The notes: generated by a model from the sequence alone, not told the origin. 55,993 nucleotides of DNA from an uncultured beta proteobacterium (GCA_903935355.1 CAIZRK010000002.1:1-55993); one strand, 5' to 3'; counted from the first letter of the stretch, positions 17,423-27,883 are shown. A program made the numbers and translations.

Positions 17423-19357
17423 TTACTTCTTGCCATCCACCTCTTTAAAATCAGCATCGACAACATCGGCATCCTGCGCAGCAGTCTGAGCGCCACTAGG
17501 TGCAGCACCTGGAGCAGCACCACCAGCTTTTGCTTGTTCAGCAGCCATGGCTTTTTCACCTAACTTCTGACTTGCTTTACCCAATACTTCAGTTTTTGCT
17601 TCGATCATCGCCTTATCATTACCCTTGATAGCCTCATCAAGGTCCTTTAAGGCAGTTTCAATGGCATCTTTTTCTGAAACCTCTAATGCAGAACCATGCT
17701 CTTCTAAGGCCTTCTTAGTTGAGTGAGATAAAGCATCGGCGGCATTGCGTGCGGTCACTAATTCCAGAGCTTTTTTATCTTCATCTGCATTAGCTTCCGC
17801 ATCTTTTACCATGCGTAAGATTTCTTCTTCAGTAAGACCAGAGTTCGCTTTAATCGTGATCTTATTTTCTTTACCTGTAGTTTTATCTTTTGCTGTGACA
17901 TGCAAGATACCGTTGGCATCAATGTCAAAGGTAACTTCAATTTGTGGCATGCCACGTTGTGCTGGAGCAATACCCTCTAAGTTGAACTCACCCAGTAATT
18001 TATTTGCAGTGGCGATCTCACGCTCCCCTTGGAAGCACTTAATCGTTACTGCAGGCTGATTATCTTCCGCTGTGGAGTACACCTGCGAATGCTTTGTAGG
18101 AATAGTGGTGTTCTTAGGAATCATCTTCGTCATCACGCCGCCCAAGGTTTCGATACCCAATGACAATGGGGTTACGTCCAAGAGCAACACGTCTTTGCGA
18201 TCACCTGATAATACGGAACCTTGAATCGCAGCACCGACTGCCACCGCTTCATCTGGGTTAACGTCTTTGCGTGGCTCTTTGCCAAAGATTTCTTTTACCT
18301 TGTCTTGCACTGCAGGCATCCGTGTTTGGCCGCCGACCAAAATGACATCATCAATATCAGCCACATTTACGCCAGCATCTTTAATCGCAGTTAAGCAAGG
18401 ATCAGTAGTACGGTTAACCAACTCCTCTACCAAGGATTCCAACTTAGCGCGGGTTAATTTCAGATTCAAATGCTTAGGGCCACTGGCATCAGCTGTCACG
18501 TAGGGCAAGTTAATTTCTGTTTGTTGTGCTGATGACAATTCAATTTTTGCTTTTTCAGCAGCATCTTTCAAACGTTGTAATGCCAAGACATCTTTACTTA
18601 AATCAACACCTTGTTCTTTTTTAAACTCAGCAATGATCCAATCAATGATGCGCTGGTCAAAATCTTCGCCACCCAAGAAGGTATCTCCATTGGTAGAGAG
18701 CACTTCAAACTGCTTCTCACCATCCACGTTCGCGATTTCAATAATCGAGACGTCAAACGTACCGCCACCCAAGTCATATACGGCGATCTTGCGATCAACC
18801 TTATCTTGCTTGTCTAGACCAAATGCCAATGCCGCTGCAGTTGGCTCATTAATGATGCGCTTAACATCTAAGCCCGCAATACGGCCAGCATCTTTTGTAG
18901 CTTGACGCTGGCTATCGTTAAAGTAAGCGGGAACAGTAATCACCGCTTCAGTCACTTCTTCCCCGAGATAATCTTCGGCAGTCTTCTTCATTTTGCGCAA
19001 AATCTCTGCAGAAACTTGTTGTGGCGCCATTTTTTTATCACGTGCCTCTACCCAAGCATCGCCATTATCAGCTTGAATAATTTTGTAAGGCATTAAACCG
19101 ATGTCTTTTTGGACTTCAGCATCCGTGAATTTACGGCCCATTAAACGCTTCACTGCATAAATGGTGTTACGTGGATTGGTAACTGACTGACGTTTTGCAG
19201 GCGCGCCAACCAATACTTCGCCATCTTCAAGATAAGCGATGATGGATGGTGTTGTACGAGTACCTTCTGCATTCTCAACAACTTTAGGTGCATTGTTTTC
19301 AACAACTGAGACGCACGAATTAGTGGTTCCCAAATCGATTCCGATAATCTTTCCCAT
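17423..19357 (-). CDS. dnaK: Hsp70 chaperone DnaK
   Basis: A 644-residue Hsp70. The N-terminal ATPase domain opens with [14 protein letters not shown] and holds [11 protein letters not shown] and [11 protein letters not shown]; the substrate-binding domain follows, then the helical lid. The tail ends in [11 protein letters not shown], in the style of proteobacterial DnaK. It refolds stressed and nascent proteins with DnaJ and GrpE. GGAG lies seven bases before the ATG. It has its own sigma-32-type promoter upstream, separated from grpE by a terminator, so it need not depend on grpE transcription. Confidence 0.99.
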   Translation of the reverse strand: MGKIIGIDLGTTNSCVSVVENNAPKVVENAEGTRTTPSIIAYLEDGEVLVGAPAKRQSVTNPRNTIYAVKRLMGRKFTDAEVQKDIGLMPYKIIQADNGDAWVEARDKKMAPQQVSAEILRKMKKTAEDYLGEEVTEAVITVPAYFNDSQRQATKDAGRIAGLDVKRIINEPTAAALAFGLDKQDKVDRKIAVYDLGGGTFDVSIIEIANVDGEKQFEVLSTNGDTFLGGEDFDQRIIDWIIAEFKKEQGVDLSKDVLALQRLKDAAEKAKIELSSAQQTEINLPYVTADASGPKHLNLKLTRAKLESLVEELVNRTTDPCLTAIKDAGVNVADIDDVILVGGQTRMPAVQDKVKEIFGKEPRKDVNPDEAVAVGAAIQGSVLSGDRKDVLLLDVTPLSLGIETLGGVMTKMIPKNTTIPTKHSQVYSTAEDNQPAVTIKCFQGEREIATANKLLGEFNLEGIAPAQRGMPQIEVTFDIDANGILHVTAKDKTTGKENKITIKANSGLTEEEILRMVKDAEANADEDKKALELVTARNAADALSHSTKKALEEHGSALEVSEKDAIETALKDLDEAIKGNDKAMIEAKTEVLGKASQKLGEKAMAAEQAKAGGAAPGAAPSGAQTAAQDADVVDADFKEVDGKK

Positions 19358-19421
19358 AATGGCTCCAAAAAATTAAGTTATTAAGTAATTTCTGAACTGC
19401 TGTAAATAAATCAATACTGAC

Positions 19422-19452
19422 TAAATGGGGTCAAAAAGATGTAATTCAAGGG
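19422..19452 (-). promoter_or_regulatory. Sigma-32 (heat-shock) promoter of dnaK
   Basis: On the reverse strand CCCTTGAA (positions 19452-19445) is followed by 14 bases and CCCCATTTA (19430-19422). This matches the sigma-32 pattern CTTGAAA, spacer 11-16, CCCCATnT closely. It lies about 65 bases upstream of the dnaK ATG and just downstream of the grpE terminator. Confidence 0.88.
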
Positions 19453-19463
19453 CTTAAAGTGGT

Positions 19464-19487
19464 AAAAAAGGCAGAAATCTGCCTTTT
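19464..19487. terminator. Bidirectional hairpin terminator after grpE
   Basis: AAAAAGGCAGA and TCTGCCTTTTT form an 11-base stem with a two-base AA loop. The A and T arms give a T-run on either strand, so it can end the grpE transcript just before the dnaK promoter. Confidence 0.85.
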
Positions 19488-19524
19488 TGGGATGCACCCT
19501 CTTAAAACGCGTGTTTTTGAGGCT

Positions 19525-20085
19525 TTAAGTGGGATCGCTAACGGTAACCAAAGCTGGTCGAAGAATACGATCAGCAATGGAATAGCCTCTTTGCAGGACT
19601 GAAACGACGGTATTAGCCTCTTGGTCCGATGGCACTGAAGCAATTGCTTGGTGGTGGTGAGGATCAAATTTATCCCCTATAGCAGGATTTATTTCTGTAA
19701 TACGGCCTTTTTCAAAGGCAAAGAGCAGTTGCTTCAAAGTAATTTCCAACCCCTCCCTAGAGGCCTTAGTGTCAACCGCTTCTGCATTTAATGCGGCATA
19801 CAAACTATCGGTTACGGGAACTAAATGCTCCGCAAAGCTTTCAATTGCGAACTTATGTGCCTTGGTCACATCCTCAGCTGCGCGCCGGCGAATGTTCTCA
19901 CCTTCTGCTTTAGCGCGTAAAAATTGATCTTGCATATCGTTTAGTTTCTGCGTTAATTGGGCGATCTCTTCTTCAGAAGTCATGCCAACTAATTCTGCAG
20001 GGGCAGCGCTTGGGTCTAGCTCAACCTGCGGCTCAATTGCAGGATTTTCTTGCTCAGGCGCAAAATGTTGGTTCTCTTTTGTCAT
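19525..20085 (-). CDS. grpE: Nucleotide exchange factor GrpE
   Basis: A 186-residue GrpE. It makes DnaK release ADP. The N-terminal part is acidic and poorly ordered, then comes a long coiled-coil segment (about residues 38-75: [22 protein letters not shown]) and the beta domain with [11 protein letters not shown] and the closing [20 protein letters not shown]. The length is normal. It stands between hemH and dnaK, with its own heat-shock promoter and terminator. Confidence 0.97.
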   Translation of the reverse strand: MTKENQHFAPEQENPAIEPQVELDPSAAPAELVGMTSEEEIAQLTQKLNDMQDQFLRAKAEGENIRRRAAEDVTKAHKFAIESFAEHLVPVTDSLYAALNAEAVDTKASREGLEITLKQLLFAFEKGRITEINPAIGDKFDPHHHQAIASVPSDQEANTVVSVLQRGYSIADRILRPALVTVSDPT

Positions 20086-20126
20086 GGTGCTAGGTCACTT
20101 TTCTATAAGAATGGCTACTACTTTGC

Positions 20127-20155
20127 AATATGGGGCAATTTACCCTAATTTCAAG
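20127..20155 (-). promoter_or_regulatory. Sigma-32 (heat-shock) promoter of grpE
   Basis: On the reverse strand CTTGAAA (20155-20149) is followed by a 13-base spacer and CCCCATATT (20135-20127). Both boxes match the sigma-32 consensus exactly or nearly so. It lies 42 bases upstream of the grpE ATG, with the -35 box 15 bases after the hemH stop. Confidence 0.92.
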
Positions 20156-20169
20156 TTACTTCAATGAAT

Positions 20170-21276
20170 CTAACCTGACAAAAATCTAGACTGCACCAAT
20201 TCTGCCCGTTGATGACGTTCGCCCAACTCGGCATCGGATTCAGTACCTAGAGGCCAACCCACTAAATGCTGACTAGCAATCTCATCAAGCGCCTCAATCC
20301 ACTGTGGACTGCTATTAAGACAAGGAATATAACGGTAATCTTTACCACCATGCTCTAAGAAAATCTCGCGTGCTTCCATGGCAATCTCTTCTAGAGTTTC
20401 CAAGCAGTCCGCTGGAAAGCCAGGACAAAAGATATCGATACGCTGACAACCTTCTTTGCCTAATTTTTCAATAGTAGGAGCGGTATAGGGCTTTAGCCAT
20501 TCTGCTTTACCAAAACGAGACTGGAAAGTAACTACGTATTGGCCAAGTTCTAAACCCAAAGCCTCGCCTAGTAAACGTCCCGTTTTTAAGCATTCACAGT
20601 GATAGGGGTCGCCTTTCATTAAGTTCCGTTTAGGTAAGCCATGAAAGGACATCACAAAGCGATCACCCTTGGCAAAGTTGGGTCTATCTTGCCCCTCCTT
20701 CTCCCACATGCTGAGCACCTGATCACGCAAAGCCAAAATATAAGCAGGATGATCGTGATAGTGCTTGATCAGACGAAGCTCAGGCTGATCACGCCAAGTT
20801 CCCAATACACGGAACACTTCATCAAAGCTAGAGGCAGTAGTAGTCGCTGAGTATTGTGGGTACAAGGGTAGCAAGAGAAGGCGTTCCATGCCTTGCGCTT
20901 TGAGGCTTTCTAGCACTTCTTGGGTGGCAGGTTTGCCATAGCGCATGGCTAAATCAACCAAGACGGTATGACCTTGATTGACAAACCTCTCGCCTAGCTC
21001 TTTTGCCTGTAAGCGCGAGTAATGCATCAAGGGAGAGCCTAATTTTGGCAACCAAATGGAAGCGTATTTTTTGGCAGAAGCACTACTACGGATGGGCAAA
21101 ATAATGCCATTTAAAATGCACCACCAAATCACCCGGGGAATTTCTACAACCCGAGGGTCAGAAAGAAATTCTTTTAAATATGCCCTAACTGCTTTTGTCG
21201 TTGGTGCTGATGGTGTGCCTAAATTTAGCAATAAGATTGCAGTCTTAGTAGAACGTAGGTGTGGATTTTGATTCAA
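20170..21276 (-). CDS. hemH: Ferrochelatase
   Basis: A 368-residue ferrochelatase that inserts ferrous iron into protoporphyrin IX, the last step of haem synthesis; the bacterial enzyme is cytoplasmic and membrane-associated. Conserved blocks are AILLLNLGTP at the start, FLSDPRVVEIP, SFHGLPKRNLMKGDPY (catalytic His) and the late CPGFPADCLETLEEI. It sits between hrcA and grpE on the same strand, 49 bases from hrcA. This position within the heat-shock block is known from related bacteria, and the link of haem to stress is not explained. Confidence 0.97.
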   Translation of the reverse strand: MNQNPHLRSTKTAILLLNLGTPSAPTTKAVRAYLKEFLSDPRVVEIPRVIWWCILNGIILPIRSSASAKKYASIWLPKLGSPLMHYSRLQAKELGERFVNQGHTVLVDLAMRYGKPATQEVLESLKAQGMERLLLLPLYPQYSATTTASSFDEVFRVLGTWRDQPELRLIKHYHDHPAYILALRDQVLSMWEKEGQDRPNFAKGDRFVMSFHGLPKRNLMKGDPYHCECLKTGRLLGEALGLELGQYVVTFQSRFGKAEWLKPYTAPTIEKLGKEGCQRIDIFCPGFPADCLETLEEIAMEAREIFLEHGGKDYRYIPCLNSSPQWIEALDEIASQHLVGWPLGTESDAELGERHQRAELVQSRFLSG

Positions 21277-21325
21277 GTCAGACTCGCTTCTATTGATTGA
21301 GTGCTCAGAAATAAAGTGGGTAATC

Positions 21326-22336
21326 TCATGAGCTTAAAGCGCCAGAAAGTAACTTAGAAGTGATATCCACAATTGGAATAACCCTGTCGTAAGCCATCCG
21401 AGTCGGTCCAATAACCCCTAAAGTCCCCACAATTTGACCATCGACACTATAAGGAGCACTGATTACTGCTAGGTCTTCATAGGGCAATAAATCGCTTTCG
21501 CCACCGATATATATTTGAATTCCGTCAGCATGACTTGACACATCCAAAAGCTGCATCAATACCGATTTTTGCTCCAACAGATCAAACATCTTGCGCAATT
21601 TATCTAAATTGGAACTAAGCTCACCGACATTGAGCAAGCGCCGCTCCCCCGATAAAACCATTTCTCCCAAGCCCATATCGTAATCACTAACCCCACTTTG
21701 CAGTGCCAGCGCCATCAACCCAGAAATATCTGTTCTTAATTTATCCAAATCGGATGTAAGGTGTGCTCGCACTTGAGCAAAGCTTTTACCTGCAAATTGG
21801 GCATTAATGTAATTGCCCGCCTCAATCAACTGGCTCGGAGTGTAATCTTGGGTGGTTGGCAGAATGCGGTTCTGTACATCCCCCTCTGGAGTAACCATGA
21901 TGAGCAAAATTTTGCCTTCGCCTAGACGCAAAAACTCAATGTGTTTAAAGACTTGGGCTCGTTTAGGCGTTATCACCACACCCGCAAAATGGGTCAAATT
22001 GGACAAAATTTGCGCCGCTGAGCTCAAAACACGATGGGGGGAATCCGGTAAAAGGCCCATTTCCATCTCCCGTGCCGCCATTTCTTCTATGGGACGTACT
22101 GTCACCATGGTGTCGACGAATAAACGGTAGCCTCGGGGAGTGGGAATACGCCCCGCTGAGGTATGGGGACTAGTCACTAGGCCCATATCCTCTAAATCAG
22201 CCATTACATTACGGATAGTGGCTGCAGATAGATCCAAACCCGAGAACCGCGAGAGGGTTCGCGAGCCAATAGGCTGCCCCTCCTCGATATAGCGCTCGAT
22301 GAGAGTTTTGAGTAAGGCGCGGGAACGATCATCCAT
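21326..22336 (-). CDS. hrcA: Heat-inducible repressor HrcA
   Basis: A 336-residue HrcA. An N-terminal winged-helix DNA-binding part ([40 protein letters not shown]) is followed by a GAF-like regulatory domain. It represses chaperone genes through the CIRCE operator (TTAGCACTC-N9-GAGTGCTAA) and needs GroEL to fold. No CIRCE is visible in this window, so its target is probably groESL, whose 3' end lies at the right edge. It is divergent from nadK, with 37 bases between starts. Confidence 0.97.
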   Translation of the reverse strand: MDDRSRALLKTLIERYIEEGQPIGSRTLSRFSGLDLSAATIRNVMADLEDMGLVTSPHTSAGRIPTPRGYRLFVDTMVTVRPIEEMAAREMEMGLLPDSPHRVLSSAAQILSNLTHFAGVVITPKRAQVFKHIEFLRLGEGKILLIMVTPEGDVQNRILPTTQDYTPSQLIEAGNYINAQFAGKSFAQVRAHLTSDLDKLRTDISGLMALALQSGVSDYDMGLGEMVLSGERRLLNVGELSSNLDKLRKMFDLLEQKSVLMQLLDVSSHADGIQIYIGGESDLLPYEDLAVISAPYSVDGQIVGTLGVIGPTRMAYDRVIPIVDITSKLLSGALSS

Positions 22337-22373
22337 GGTGGAAGGGATTTTATGCCTATGGTTTAATCGTTAT

Positions 22374-23279
22374 ATGTTAAGCCCATCCCCAAATTCCATC
22401 AAAAAGACGTTTAGCCGGGTCGCCCTTGTCGGTAAATATCAGGTCGACGGGATGCAAGAGCGCCTAAATGATCTCGCCAAGCTGGTTTCTGATCATCATT
22501 GCGAGGTATTTATAGAAACTGCCACTGCTAGCCATTTAGGGCTAACAAACTACCCTACCAAGCAGGTAGAAGACTTTACCAATGAGATTGACTTGGTCGT
22601 GGTATTAGGTGGCGATGGAACCATGCTGGGTATTGGGCGTCAACTTGCCGGAAGCAACGTACCTTTGGTCGGAATTAATATGGGGCGCCTTGGTTACATG
22701 ACTGATATTCCCATTCAGTCAGTCCAAACCACTCTACCGAAAATGATTGCAGGCGAATACGAAGCTGATGCCAGAACTATTCTAGATGCAGTAGTTCTTC
22801 GCAACGGTAAAGAAATCAATCGCGCATTAGCATTAAATGATGTCGTGGTGAACCGGTCTGGAATTTCTGGCATGGTTGAGCTTGCTGTCCAAGTCAATGG
22901 CTCATTCATGTACAACCAACGATCCGATGGCTTAATCGTATCAACCCCTACTGGCTCGACCGCTTATGCACTCTCAGTTGGCGGCCCTATTTTGCACCCT
23001 CGGGTAGCTGGAATTTTATTAGCGCCTATTGCTCCACATTCGCTCTCAAATCGCCCTATTGTTTTACCTCAAGATGTAGTGATCAGCATTGAAGTTGTTG
23101 ATGGTAGAGAAGTAATTGTCAATTTCGATATGCAATCTCAAACCGATTTGCAAACTGGTGACACGATTGAAGTACGCCAATCTGATAAATATATTACCCT
23201 CTTACATCCTCGTAGCCATAGTGATTACAAAACCTTGCGTGAGAAGCTACATTGGAATGAGTATCCATCGACATTCTGA
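22374..23279 (+). CDS. nadK: NAD kinase
   Basis: A 301-residue NAD kinase that makes NADP from NAD in the cytoplasm. The kinase motif GGDGT is at residues 79-83, followed by NMGRLGYMTDI and the SDGLIVSTPTGSTAYALSVGG block that forms the NAD site. I chose the ATG at 22374; a longer frame from 22299 runs back into hrcA on the other strand. Divergent from hrcA and followed by recN after 26 bases, the usual order in Proteobacteria. Confidence 0.96.
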   Translation: MLSPSPNSIKKTFSRVALVGKYQVDGMQERLNDLAKLVSDHHCEVFIETATASHLGLTNYPTKQVEDFTNEIDLVVVLGGDGTMLGIGRQLAGSNVPLVGINMGRLGYMTDIPIQSVQTTLPKMIAGEYEADARTILDAVVLRNGKEINRALALNDVVVNRSGISGMVELAVQVNGSFMYNQRSDGLIVSTPTGSTAYALSVGGPILHPRVAGILLAPIAPHSLSNRPIVLPQDVVISIEVVDGREVIVNFDMQSQTDLQTGDTIEVRQSDKYITLLHPRSHSDYKTLREKLHWNEYPSTF

Positions 23280-23305
23280 TGTTGATTAGTTTGGTACGCT
23301 AATAC

Positions 23306-24970
23306 ATGCTTCAAACTCTTACACTCCGTGACTTTGTTATTGTTGATCAGATAGAGCTAGATTTTGCATCTGGTTTTACGGTCTTAACCGGCGAAACTGG
23401 TGCAGGTAAATCTATTTTGCTCGATGCTCTTGGCTTAGTCTTGGGCGAGCGCGCTGACAGTAGTCAAATCCGTGAAGGTAGTAATCGCGCTGAAATTAGC
23501 GCTCTTTTTAGAGTGACTGCTACACAAATGCCCCATTTTAATAAATGGTTAGATGATCAGGGCTTTCCAACAGCAGATGACGGGCAAAACCTCCTACTCA
23601 AAAGAACTGTGGAAACCAATGGGCGTAGCCGTGCCTTTATTAATGGCAGCGTGGCAACCTTGATGCAATTACGCGAAGCCGGCGATCAGTTGGTAGATAT
23701 TCATGGGCAACATGCACACCAACTTTTATTAAAAGGGGGGGCACAACGAGAGCTCCTTGATCGCCATGCCAACCTCATTTCACTTGGTAATGAAATTGGG
23801 CAAGCATTTAAAGCATTGAGCGGATCTCGTCGTCGCTTAGAGCAAGCAGAAAATGCAGGCCAACACATTGAGCGAGAACGCGAACTTCTTGAATGGCAAC
23901 TAAAAGAATTAGTCGAGCTGTCACCTCAAGAAAATGAATGGAACGCGATTTTAGGCGAGCATGCTCGTCTTGCAAATGGAGCAAAAATTATTACTGGCTG
24001 CCAAGCAGCAATAGATGGTTTAAGTGACTCTGAACACTCAGTAGAGTCCACACTATCAAGAGCTAGCGCTATGATCTGCGGCTTGGCAGAACATGACGCA
24101 GTACTGTCTGATATTAGCGAGGCACTCGAATCAGCTCAAATTCAGATAGATGAAGCGGTTCATAGCCTCAATCGCTATTTACAAAAGCTAGAGCTTGATC
24201 CTGCACGCCTGGAGCAAGTGGAACAACGGATGCATGCACTACATGGCGCCGCTAGAAAATACCATATCCAAGCAGATGCTTTGCCTACATTACTTTTAGA
24301 GACCACTGAGCGTCTAGAGACGTTAACGGCATCACAAAATATGGCAGCTTTGCGCGAAAAAGTAAAACAAGAAGAGGTGACTTATCTCAAGCTAGCCAAA
24401 AAACTCTCACAAAAACGCAGTGATGCAGCAACCAACTTAAGCAAGTTCGTAACCGATGCTATGCAAGATCTTTCCATGGCAGGCGGTAAGTTAGAGATTG
24501 TCTTGCTTCCCCTTCATGAAGGAGGTGCAAATGGCCTTGAACAAATTGAGTTTCTAGTTGCAGGTCATACTGGGAGCACGCCACGCCCATTAGCTAAAGT
24601 AGCATCTGGGGGCGAACTAGCCCGTATTAGCCTCGCAATTAGTGTCATTACTAGTAAAGCCTCATTTACTCCCACCTTAATCTTTGATGAAGTAGATGCA
24701 GGTATTGGTGGAGCTGTAGCTGAGACAGTAGGCAAACTATTACGTCAGTTAGGAGAGTCCCACCAAATTTTGTGCGTCACCCACTTGCCTCAAGTTGCCG
24801 CACAGGGCAACCATCATTTAAAGGTAAGTAAATTGCAAACGGTAGATAAAACCGTGTCGCAAGTTATGTCTCTAGGAAGGGCTGAGCGTGTAGAAGAAAT
24901 TGCCCGCATGCTCGGCGGTACTACGATCACCGACACCACTCTTCGCCATGCACGCGAGCTACTTGAGTAA
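23306..24970 (+). CDS. recN: DNA repair protein RecN
   Basis: A 554-residue SMC-like ATPase for double-strand break repair. Walker A GETGAGKS is at residues 29-36, a long coiled-coil middle occupies about 150-390, and the ABC signature (ASGGELARISLAIS) with Walker B (TLIFDEVDAGIGG) is near the C-terminus. The length fits. No LexA box (CTGT-N8-ACAG) was seen in the 26-base gap to nadK, so SOS control, if any, would come from upstream. Convergent with glnE. Confidence 0.97.
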   Translation: MLQTLTLRDFVIVDQIELDFASGFTVLTGETGAGKSILLDALGLVLGERADSSQIREGSNRAEISALFRVTATQMPHFNKWLDDQGFPTADDGQNLLLKRTVETNGRSRAFINGSVATLMQLREAGDQLVDIHGQHAHQLLLKGGAQRELLDRHANLISLGNEIGQAFKALSGSRRRLEQAENAGQHIERERELLEWQLKELVELSPQENEWNAILGEHARLANGAKIITGCQAAIDGLSDSEHSVESTLSRASAMICGLAEHDAVLSDISEALESAQIQIDEAVHSLNRYLQKLELDPARLEQVEQRMHALHGAARKYHIQADALPTLLLETTERLETLTASQNMAALREKVKQEEVTYLKLAKKLSQKRSDAATNLSKFVTDAMQDLSMAGGKLEIVLLPLHEGGANGLEQIEFLVAGHTGSTPRPLAKVASGGELARISLAISVITSKASFTPTLIFDEVDAGIGGAVAETVGKLLRQLGESHQILCVTHLPQVAAQGNHHLKVSKLQTVDKTVSQVMSLGRAERVEEIARMLGGTTITDTTLRHARELLE

Positions 24971-24995
24971 AACTAAGTCGGGTTTTTTCGCTTGC

Positions 24996-27806
24996 TTAAC
25001 CGGTAATATCGGATGGTGCTTGAAAGATCTCTTGCCATAAACGAAGTACCGACTCCCTTGCTTGTATTAATTCCAATTCTGATTTTAGATTTACGCGGGT
25101 TTTTTCTGCGCCATCTAAACGCAAACGGTGCTGACAAGATCTCAATAAACGGTAGGCATTACCAACAGTGGTCGCAGCATCAGCATCAATCAAATGCACT
25201 TGTGCAGCAATTTGGAGTAAGGCGATGTTTCCTAAGTTAGCTATTAACTGGCTATGTTCATGTGAATAAGCCAAAATTAAGAACTGAACAATAAACTCAA
25301 TGTCTACCATACCACCTGCATCATGCTTTAAATCAAATTCTGGTGCAGGATTGGGATGGCCAGCATGTACCTTACGGCGCATCTCTAAAATTTCAGTGCG
25401 CAATTGAGCTACGTCGCGCTTCTGACTTAATACTTCAAAGCGCACCGCATCGAACATCATTCCTACTTCCCGGTTTCCTGCAGAGTATCTTGCGCGAGTA
25501 AGGGCTTGATGCTCCCATACCCAGGCTGCATTATCACCTTCACGTAACTGATACTTTTTAAATGCATCTGCATTGGTCACCAAGAAACCTGCTGAACCAT
25601 TCGGACGAAGCCGGGTATCGATTTCAAATAAGCTGCCAGCAGAGGTATAGGTAGTTAACCAATTAATCATGCGTTTTGCCAACAGTGCATAAATTTCTTG
25701 CGCAGCAAAATCATTCTCAACAGCCTCATATAAAAAGACTAAATCTAAATCAGAGGCATAGCCTAATTCTTTACCACCTAATTTGCCATAAGCAATAATT
25801 GCAAAGGGAGGATTGATGCTCTTATCTAGATCAAACTTTTGAGCTACGCTAGGCCAGACACGCTCAAAAGTTGCCTGCAAAATTAAATCGGCTAAAGCAG
25901 ATAGATGGTCACTCACTTTTTCTACTGAAAGGGCTTGATCAACCCCAATACCTAAATCAGCTAATAGGGTAATAAAGGTTTCGGTATGGTGGGTCACCCG
26001 CAAAATATCCATTGCCTGCTCAGACCCATCGCCCAGCGCCATAGCATCATCTAAGCGCATATCTAATGTTGCCTTTACATCTTTCCAATATTGCTCTGGC
26101 TGATCAATCAACACCATCTCTGCGCGTGAATTTAGTAAATGGTCGAGTAAATGCGGATGCCTTGTCAAATACTGCGCACCCCATTGTGATGCCCTTAACA
26201 AGGCCAGCACATTTGCCAACGCTTTAGGGTACTCTGACAAAATTGACAGATACGCACTTCTTCGAGCAATTGCTTCTAGTAAGTCAAAAAACCGCAGCAA
26301 AGTAGCATCAGCATTGGCAAAGTTATCGAGCTCAGCTTGCAAAATGTCCGCCACTTTATGAATCAGATTATTAAAAATTAAGCGGCTTTTTTCTGGTAAT
26401 TGTTTTTGCTTTGGGCTTTCAACCCAAGAACGCCAGCGCTTGATCGACTCAGGAAAGCACTGAGCATTTGGCTCCCAATCAAGGGCAATGGCCGATAAAT
26501 CTAAGCGGGCACTATCGTCTAGTACAAAAGCTTTTGCAAATAATTCGGCAACTGCTGCTTGATGCCCTTCAAGCTCAGTTAAAAAGCTAGTGAGATCTTT
26601 ACTCCCCATGCTCAGGGCTAGTCGAGTCCGGGCAGCTTCATCTTCAGGCAAGTAATGTGTTTGTTGATCTTCCCAGACTTGAATTCGGTGCTCTAAACGT
26701 CGCAAGTAAATATAGGCAGCTCTTAAGGCATCCACCTCTGCGGCTGACAAACTCCCTTGTTGTTTAATTAACTCCAAAACCTCCAAGGTAGGCCGTATAC
26801 GAAAACGCGGATCAGTTCCTCCACGCATCAATTGAAACATTTGCGCTAGAAATTCAATTTCCCGAATACCCCCACGACCCAACTTAATATCTTTAGATCG
26901 ACCATGGTGGTTAGATGAGCGCTTCTCCGCCTCATGTTGAATCTGAGAATGAAGCTCCCGAATAGAGGCAATCACCCCATAATCTAAATGGCGACGATAC
27001 ACAAAAGGACGAATAAGTTGATTTAACTCTTTTTCACAATGGGTATAAACCGGCGAGTCAGGCAATGGCGCAATCAATCTACCTTTAATCCAGGCATACC
27101 GCTCCCACTCCCTGCCCTGCACAAATAAATATTCTTCCAACATATCAAGACTGCATGCTAATGGGCCAGAATCCCCATTGGGTCTTAAACGCATATCCAC
27201 CCGAAATACAAAACCATTGGCGTCATGTTCAGCCAAAAGCTTAATTAAACGCTTACCCATCCGCGTAAACCATTCGTGATAGGACAAGCTTTTGGGCGCC
27301 CCTTGAGTCTCGCCTTCGTGTTCATACAAAAAGATCAAGTCAATATCTGAGGAGAGATTGAGCTCATACCCCCCTAACTTACCCATGCCAATTACCATTA
27401 AGGGCATTTCAGCGTTATTAACAATGCTCCAAGGCACTCCAAAGCGTCCTTTTAAATCCTCACGAATATAGGCAATCGATAAAGCAACTACCTCCTGGGC
27501 AAAATGGCTTAAAGCATGAGTTACCTCATCTAGACTAGCTAGGCCATTGATATCCCGAAACGCTACCCAAAGCATCAGACGCTGCCGCGCCAATCGAAGA
27601 TCAGCCATAAATTGGGCCTCATCCCGGTCTTCTATGCTCAGAGCAGATTGGCAAGAGCTCAAAAGATTCTGAATGCCCCCTAAATCGATTTTTTGGTGGC
27701 CACAGCTCTTTAGCCAGTCCCCCCATTGAGCTTGTGCATTCAGCCAGCGCTGTGCATAGGTGGAGTGTTGCTCTAGAAACTCAATTTGCCGAGGAAAATC
27801 TGTCAT
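24996..27806 (-). CDS. glnE: Glutamine synthetase adenylyltransferase/deadenylase
   Basis: A 936-residue two-domain enzyme that adds and removes AMP on glutamine synthetase according to nitrogen status. The N-terminal nucleotidyltransferase half has GMGKLGGYELN with SDIDL at 153-157; the C-terminal half repeats the fold with AYGKLGGKELGYASDLDLVF. Both acidic metal-binding motifs are intact, so both activities are expected. The length is close to the E. coli protein (946). Divergent from the yhdP-like gene with a 77-base gap. Confidence 0.97.
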   Translation of the reverse strand: MTDFPRQIEFLEQHSTYAQRWLNAQAQWGDWLKSCGHQKIDLGGIQNLLSSCQSALSIEDRDEAQFMADLRLARQRLMLWVAFRDINGLASLDEVTHALSHFAQEVVALSIAYIREDLKGRFGVPWSIVNNAEMPLMVIGMGKLGGYELNLSSDIDLIFLYEHEGETQGAPKSLSYHEWFTRMGKRLIKLLAEHDANGFVFRVDMRLRPNGDSGPLACSLDMLEEYLFVQGREWERYAWIKGRLIAPLPDSPVYTHCEKELNQLIRPFVYRRHLDYGVIASIRELHSQIQHEAEKRSSNHHGRSKDIKLGRGGIREIEFLAQMFQLMRGGTDPRFRIRPTLEVLELIKQQGSLSAAEVDALRAAYIYLRRLEHRIQVWEDQQTHYLPEDEAARTRLALSMGSKDLTSFLTELEGHQAAVAELFAKAFVLDDSARLDLSAIALDWEPNAQCFPESIKRWRSWVESPKQKQLPEKSRLIFNNLIHKVADILQAELDNFANADATLLRFFDLLEAIARRSAYLSILSEYPKALANVLALLRASQWGAQYLTRHPHLLDHLLNSRAEMVLIDQPEQYWKDVKATLDMRLDDAMALGDGSEQAMDILRVTHHTETFITLLADLGIGVDQALSVEKVSDHLSALADLILQATFERVWPSVAQKFDLDKSINPPFAIIAYGKLGGKELGYASDLDLVFLYEAVENDFAAQEIYALLAKRMINWLTTYTSAGSLFEIDTRLRPNGSAGFLVTNADAFKKYQLREGDNAAWVWEHQALTRARYSAGNREVGMMFDAVRFEVLSQKRDVAQLRTEILEMRRKVHAGHPNPAPEFDLKHDAGGMVDIEFIVQFLILAYSHEHSQLIANLGNIALLQIAAQVHLIDADAATTVGNAYRLLRSCQHRLRLDGAEKTRVNLKSELELIQARESVLRLWQEIFQAPSDITG

Positions 27807-27883
27807 CTCTCCATCTTAATCGGTCTCCAGTAGAGGAGGGGGAAGCTTGGCGATCGAGCAAAGGCTGAAGGATAATAGAGGTC

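Noticed and set aside
21277..21325. GAGTGCTCA in the hrcA-hemH gap as half of a CIRCE element
   Set aside because: The second half TTAGCACTC at nine bases spacing is absent.
23280..23305. LexA box before recN
   Set aside because: No CTGT-N8-ACAG pattern in the gap.
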